From Mesorhizobium sp. L2C084A000 (GTDB lineage: Bacteria; Pseudomonadota; Alphaproteobacteria; Rhizobiales; Rhizobiaceae), in contig NZ_AYWX01000009.1 of assembly GCF_000502875.1 (NCBI RefSeq), positions 460,041 through 524,040 on the forward strand: a stretch of 64,000 nt of DNA, in the 5' to 3' direction. The translations under genes and the position numbers were made by a program. Position 1 is the stretch's first letter, and the number at the start of each line of letters is the position of its first letter. Of this stretch, positions 60,851-64,000 are shown one piece after another. The notes beneath the pieces were generated by a model. The model was not told the origin of the DNA. It ran no database searches and saw nothing but the letters and a program-made list of their open reading frames with translations.

Positions 60851-62048
60851 TCAAAGTGATTTCGGCAGATAGCGCCACGTCACAAAGCCGCAGACCGCCG
60901 CCAGCAGGCCGAGCGTGACGAACACCGAGCCCAGGCCGAAGAAGGCCAGCGCCACCGAATAGACCAGCGGCGGCGTCAACTCGGAAAAGTCGATAGGTGC
61001 GGTAGACCGCTGCCATCTGAGATCTTTCATAGGAGCGCACCGAGCGCATGAAGGCGGTCGAGCCGAGGGCGTCGAGCGCAATGGTGAAGAAGGCACCACA
61101 GAGCAGGAAGGCGCCGGTAAGCAACGGCACGGTTTCGCCGACGAAGCCCGCCGCCAGCAGCGCGGCTGACATGGCGAAATAGGCAAATGTCATGGTTCCG
61201 CGGCCACCAAAGCGCTTTCCTGCCTTGCCCCAGAAAATCGCCATGAACAACAGCGCGTTGCCGGCCGAAACCAGCAGGCCACCGGCCAGCTTGCCCTCGC
61301 CCGTGATGACCATGAACAGCGGCCCATAGACGAAGAACGTCGTCCAGAAGCAGGAGCGGCCGAAGGCAATCAGCCAGGCCAGTCTGAGCCTGGGCTGCGC
61401 GACGAAACGGCCGATATTGGCGAGCGGATTGACAGGGCGCGTCTTGCCCGGACGGATGGACTGGTTGTCGCCGAGGCGGTAGGTCCAGAACAGCGCCAGC
61501 AGGGCAAACGCGAACACCGCGACCGCACCATGCGCGGCATAGATGCCGAAGCGCGTGTAGAGGAAGATGCCGAGCGTCGGCCCACCGGTCCAGGCCAGCA
61601 TCGACCACGCCATGCGCAGCGATTCGGCCTGCATGAAGTCGGTCTTGCGGATGTGGTCCATGATGTAGAGGTTGAGCGTGATCGACAGCGCGCTGGCGCC
61701 CATCACCCGGCACAGCATGCCGGCCAGTTGCCCGGCGAGCGTGTCGGTGATGAAGAACAGCGAGCCGACGGCCAGCAGGCAGGCGCCTGATGTGTAGACC
61801 CAGCGGCGGGCAAAACGGCGGATCAGCATCGGCATGAACAATGTCACCGACAGGCCGAGCATCGCCACGACTGTGTAGAGCATCGACACGATCTGCTCGT
61901 TGTGCAGTATCTCGTAGGCCTGGATCGGGATGACGCTCGACACCGTGGCGCGGGCGAAGGATTCAACCGCATAGAGCGACGCGAAGGTGCGCGCGTCCGC
62001 GGCCTTGAGAGCCGGCAGCCAGATCGGATGGCGCACATGGGTGGACAT
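60851..62048 (-). pseudogene. MFS transporter gene with a frameshift near 61000
   Basis: A leftward MFS frame starts at ATG 62048 (MSTHVRHPIWLP) with GGGGAAAG ahead, and reads as a normal 10-11-helix transporter down to SQMAAVYRTY near base 61000. The frame then turns into non-membrane sequence. The neighbouring frame instead continues a typical helix pair (DFSELTPPLVYSVALAFFGL, then VFVTLGLLAAVCGFVTWRYL) to a stop at 60851. Moving one base at ACCTATCGAC restores the continuation, so about two bases seem deleted (or one inserted). It is either a real inactivated gene or a sequence error. The in-frame reading without a shift would run into the riboswitch and beyond. Confidence 0.7.
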
Positions 62049-62271
62049 TGCTTTCCCCGAAGCAGATTCACCGGGTGAAATCTGACGTGGCGACCCCAGT
62101 GCCAATAAGAGGAAACCGACGTGCATCCGGCAAAAGCGAAGCCGGCCAAAGGCTTCCCGGCACTGGCCCAATGCCGCGGCCGATCCGGCGTTATCGGCAG
62201 GATTGCCGGTCTTCTTTTGTGCGGGGCAACCGTGATAGTCCTCCAGCGGGGCTGAATCAGAATGCGAGACC

Positions 62272-63270
62272 ATGAGCATCCAAACGCCGACCGCACCCGT
62301 TCAGGATCGACCAAAGCGCATCGTCGCCATCGACATCGTGCGCGGCACCGCGCTGATCGCCATGGCAAGCTACCATTTCACCTGGGACCTGGAGTTCTTC
62401 GGCTATACCGATCCCGGCCTGACCGCCTTCGGCTGGTGGAAGATCTACGCGCGCGGCATCGCTTCGACCTTCCTGTTCCTGGTCGGCGTCAGCCTGTATC
62501 TCGCCCATGGCCGACAAATCCGCTGGAACGGCTTCTGGAAGCGGTTCGCCATGGTCGCCGGAGCCGCGATCGCGATATCGGTCGTCACCCGTATCGCCAC
62601 GCCGGATGGATTCATCTTCTTCGGCATTTTGCACGAGATCGCGCTGGCCAGCCTGCTCGGCCTCGCCTTTCTGCGGCTGCCGGCACTGCTGACGCTTGTC
62701 GTCGCCGCGCTCGTCATTGCGGCGCCTGTCTATCTGCGCCTCGAGGCGTTCGATCACCCATGGCTGTGGTGGGTAGGCCTGTCGGCGAACAATCCACGCT
62801 CCAACGACTACGTTCCGTTGTTTCCATGGTTCGGCGCCGTGCTTGCGGGCATCGCGGTGACGAAACTCGCCGCCGGTTCAGGCGTGCTTACCCGGCTTGC
62901 CGAATTGGCGCCCGGTCGCTGGGCCAACCCGCTGGTCTTTATCGGCCGGCACAGCCTGGCGTTCTACCTGATCCACCAGCCATTGCTGATCGGCTGCGTC
63001 TGGCTGTTCTCGCAGATCATGCCGGCGCAGGTCGAAACCCCGCAGGTGAATTTCCTCAAAACCTGCCAGCTGTCCTGCGAGCAGTCGCGCGACACCGAGT
63101 TCTGTACGAGCTACTGTGTCTGCATGCTCGATACGCTCGAGGGCGAGGCGACGCTTGATCGGCTCTACAACAACGACCAGACTGCGGAATGGAAGACGCA
63201 TCTGTCCGATCTCGCCGGCATGTGTACCGCCAAGACGGACAGCAAGTTGATGGAGGAAGGGGTCAAATGA
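62272..63270 (+). CDS. DUF1624 (heparan-alpha-glucosaminide N-acetyltransferase-like) membrane protein with Cys-rich tail
   Basis: The 332-residue protein has about eight membrane helices of the DUF1624/HGSNAT catalytic-domain type: AIDIVRGTALIAMASYHFTW at residue 19 (Asp-x-x-Arg-Gly and catalytic His) and FIGRHSLAFYLIHQPLL near residue 223. After helix 8 comes a soluble tail of about 80 residues with Cys in the order KTCQLSCEQSRDTEF then CTSYCVC, a C-x3-C, x8, C-x3-C twin motif, plus a last Cys near the end. DUF1624 proteins are proposed to move acyl groups across the membrane. The tail is not typical. It is divergent from the MFS gene over 223 bp. Confidence 0.82.
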   Translation: MSIQTPTAPVQDRPKRIVAIDIVRGTALIAMASYHFTWDLEFFGYTDPGLTAFGWWKIYARGIASTFLFLVGVSLYLAHGRQIRWNGFWKRFAMVAGAAIAISVVTRIATPDGFIFFGILHEIALASLLGLAFLRLPALLTLVVAALVIAAPVYLRLEAFDHPWLWWVGLSANNPRSNDYVPLFPWFGAVLAGIAVTKLAAGSGVLTRLAELAPGRWANPLVFIGRHSLAFYLIHQPLLIGCVWLFSQIMPAQVETPQVNFLKTCQLSCEQSRDTEFCTSYCVCMLDTLEGEATLDRLYNNDQTAEWKTHLSDLAGMCTAKTDSKLMEEGVK

Positions 63271-63743
63271 CCGAGAACCAGCCGAAGCCGGGGCTCATAC
63301 CGTGGCCGCCGCTGATCTACACCGCCGCCATCGCCATCAGCATCGCGCTGGGCCTGCTCTATCCCCTGCCCTGGATCGGTGACCTCCTGGGCGACATTCT
63401 TTTCGCCGCCGGCTGGGTGGTGCTGCTTGCCGTTGCAGCGCTCTGGGTCACCGCGATCCGCACCATGGTCCGCGCCAAGACCACGCTGAACCCGAACGCT
63501 GTGCCCGATCACCTGGTCACCACGGGTCCCTTCGGCATCACCCGCAATCCGATGTATCTGGCCAACACCCTGCTGTTGATCGGCGTCGCCTTTGTCTCGG
63601 GCATCGTGTGGTTCCTGCCGCTCGCCTTCATCGCCGCCTATGCCACGCAAAAAATGGCGATCGAAGGCGAGGAAAAGATGCTGGCGGCAAAATTCGGCAA
63701 GAAATACCGCGACTACGCGAAACGCGTGCGCCGCTGGATTTGA
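63267..63743 (+). CDS. Isoprenylcysteine carboxyl methyltransferase-fold membrane protein
   Basis: The 158-residue protein has four membrane helices and the ICMT/PEMT-type C-terminal motif: LVTTGPFGITRNPMYLAN near residue 90 (the GPF-x-x-x-RNPMY signature) and EGEEKMLAAKFGKKYRDYAK near 135 (Glu-Glu-x-x-L). These small proteins methylate lipid or prenyl groups with SAM; the substrate here is unknown. It overlaps the DUF1624 gene by 4 bases (ATGA), so the two are co-translated. Confidence 0.88.
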   Translation: MTENQPKPGLIPWPPLIYTAAIAISIALGLLYPLPWIGDLLGDILFAAGWVVLLAVAALWVTAIRTMVRAKTTLNPNAVPDHLVTTGPFGITRNPMYLANTLLLIGVAFVSGIVWFLPLAFIAAYATQKMAIEGEEKMLAAKFGKKYRDYAKRVRRWI

Positions 63744-63823
63744 GCTGGCGCTCCGGTTTCCATCGCGGAGAGGTTTTGACAGGTGCACACTTCGGCGATT
63801 AGCCTAAGTCTTGCGAACTTCGT

Positions 63824-63873
63824 CATCCTAGGGCGAAGCAGGAGCGCAGCTCCGTCGCGGAGACCCTAGGATC
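63824..63873. repeat. Palindromic intergenic repeat near the window end
   Basis: ATCCTAGGG (63825-63833) and CCCTAGGAT (63864-63872) are inverted copies. A smaller hairpin (GGAG/CTCC) lies between them. The rest of 63744-64000 contains no ORF that I can support. The sequence resembles dispersed Rhizobiales intergenic repeats. Confidence 0.6.
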
Positions 63874-64000
63874 CATGCCGTGACCTCGGTCTAGGAGTGC
63901 AGCGGAGCAAAGTTCTGCGCCGTCGCGGTGCATTGCAGAAGGAATAGACGTTTCCGCTCATTCCGAACGCTAACGCGCGATAGAATCCAGTCCGCTCAGG

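Overview
The window looks like a chromosomal segment of a GC-rich alphaproteobacterium of the order Rhizobiales, most likely Mesorhizobium or a close relative. This rests on codon use, protein style, the soxBDAG and cob/cbt gene orders, and short intergenic palindromic repeats of a kind familiar from Mesorhizobium. I see no rRNA, tRNA, phage, insertion sequence or CRISPR array. The dominant theme is catabolism of N-methylated compounds and one-carbon transfer.

1-11106: a corrinoid methyl-transfer module. A non-pyrrolysine MttB-family methyltransferase (leftward) is divergent from its corrinoid protein. Downstream on the plus strand follow a DUF1638 protein, a DUF4893 protein, a formyltransferase-fold protein, a small 'virulence factor' family protein, a MetV-like protein, MetF, a methyl-THF/corrinoid methyltransferase and a large ASKHA/2Fe-2S corrinoid reactivator. 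A ferredoxin-like gene runs off the left edge. The inferred flow is: methylated amine to Co(I) corrinoid to THF to methyl-THF, then oxidation by MetF/MetV to methylene-THF.

11135-17239: small DUF1127-like proteins, a hydrolase, a LysR regulator, a GATase1-like AraC regulator (GbdR/ArgR type) with palindromes built on TGTCGC upstream, and two exported proteins. 17260-19821: a dimethylglycine/sarcosine-dehydrogenase-like flavoprotein fused to a GcvT domain.

19976-27885: a leftward cluster that resembles polyprenyl-phosphate-arabinose synthesis (UbiA-HAD, DprE1-like oxidoreductase, small EamA-type transporter, SDR), plus an aminotransferase, a membrane protein and a FkbM methyltransferase. 28088-31010: an exported protein and an MscS-type channel.

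31249-36440: soxBDAG (heterotetrameric sarcosine oxidase), followed by an MFS transporter and a nitroreductase. 38948-46532: an XRE-cupin regulator heads an operon of two more GcvT-fused flavoproteins with a homocysteine methyltransferase-like protein and an aminotransferase between them. Together with the first region this could take a quaternary betaine through dimethyl and monomethyl amines to a primary amine, with carbon collected on THF.

46634-54903: two flavodoxin-fold reductases, an ABC importer operon with a cytosine-deaminase-like amidohydrolase and an FAD oxidoreductase, a RidA protein and a creatininase-family hydrolase. 55022-55859: a ParD/ParE toxin-antitoxin pair whose toxin has an odd C-terminal extension. 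55645-60785: a phosphatase and cobalamin genes (cobC, cobD, cobO, cobP, cbtA, cbtB) with a cobalamin riboswitch ahead of cbtB. These supply the cofactor that the corrinoid module needs. 60851-63743: a frameshifted MFS gene, a DUF1624 membrane protein with an unusual Cys-rich tail, and an isoprenylcysteine-methyltransferase-fold protein. Intergenic palindromic repeats lie at about 46541, 47831, 58171 and 63824.
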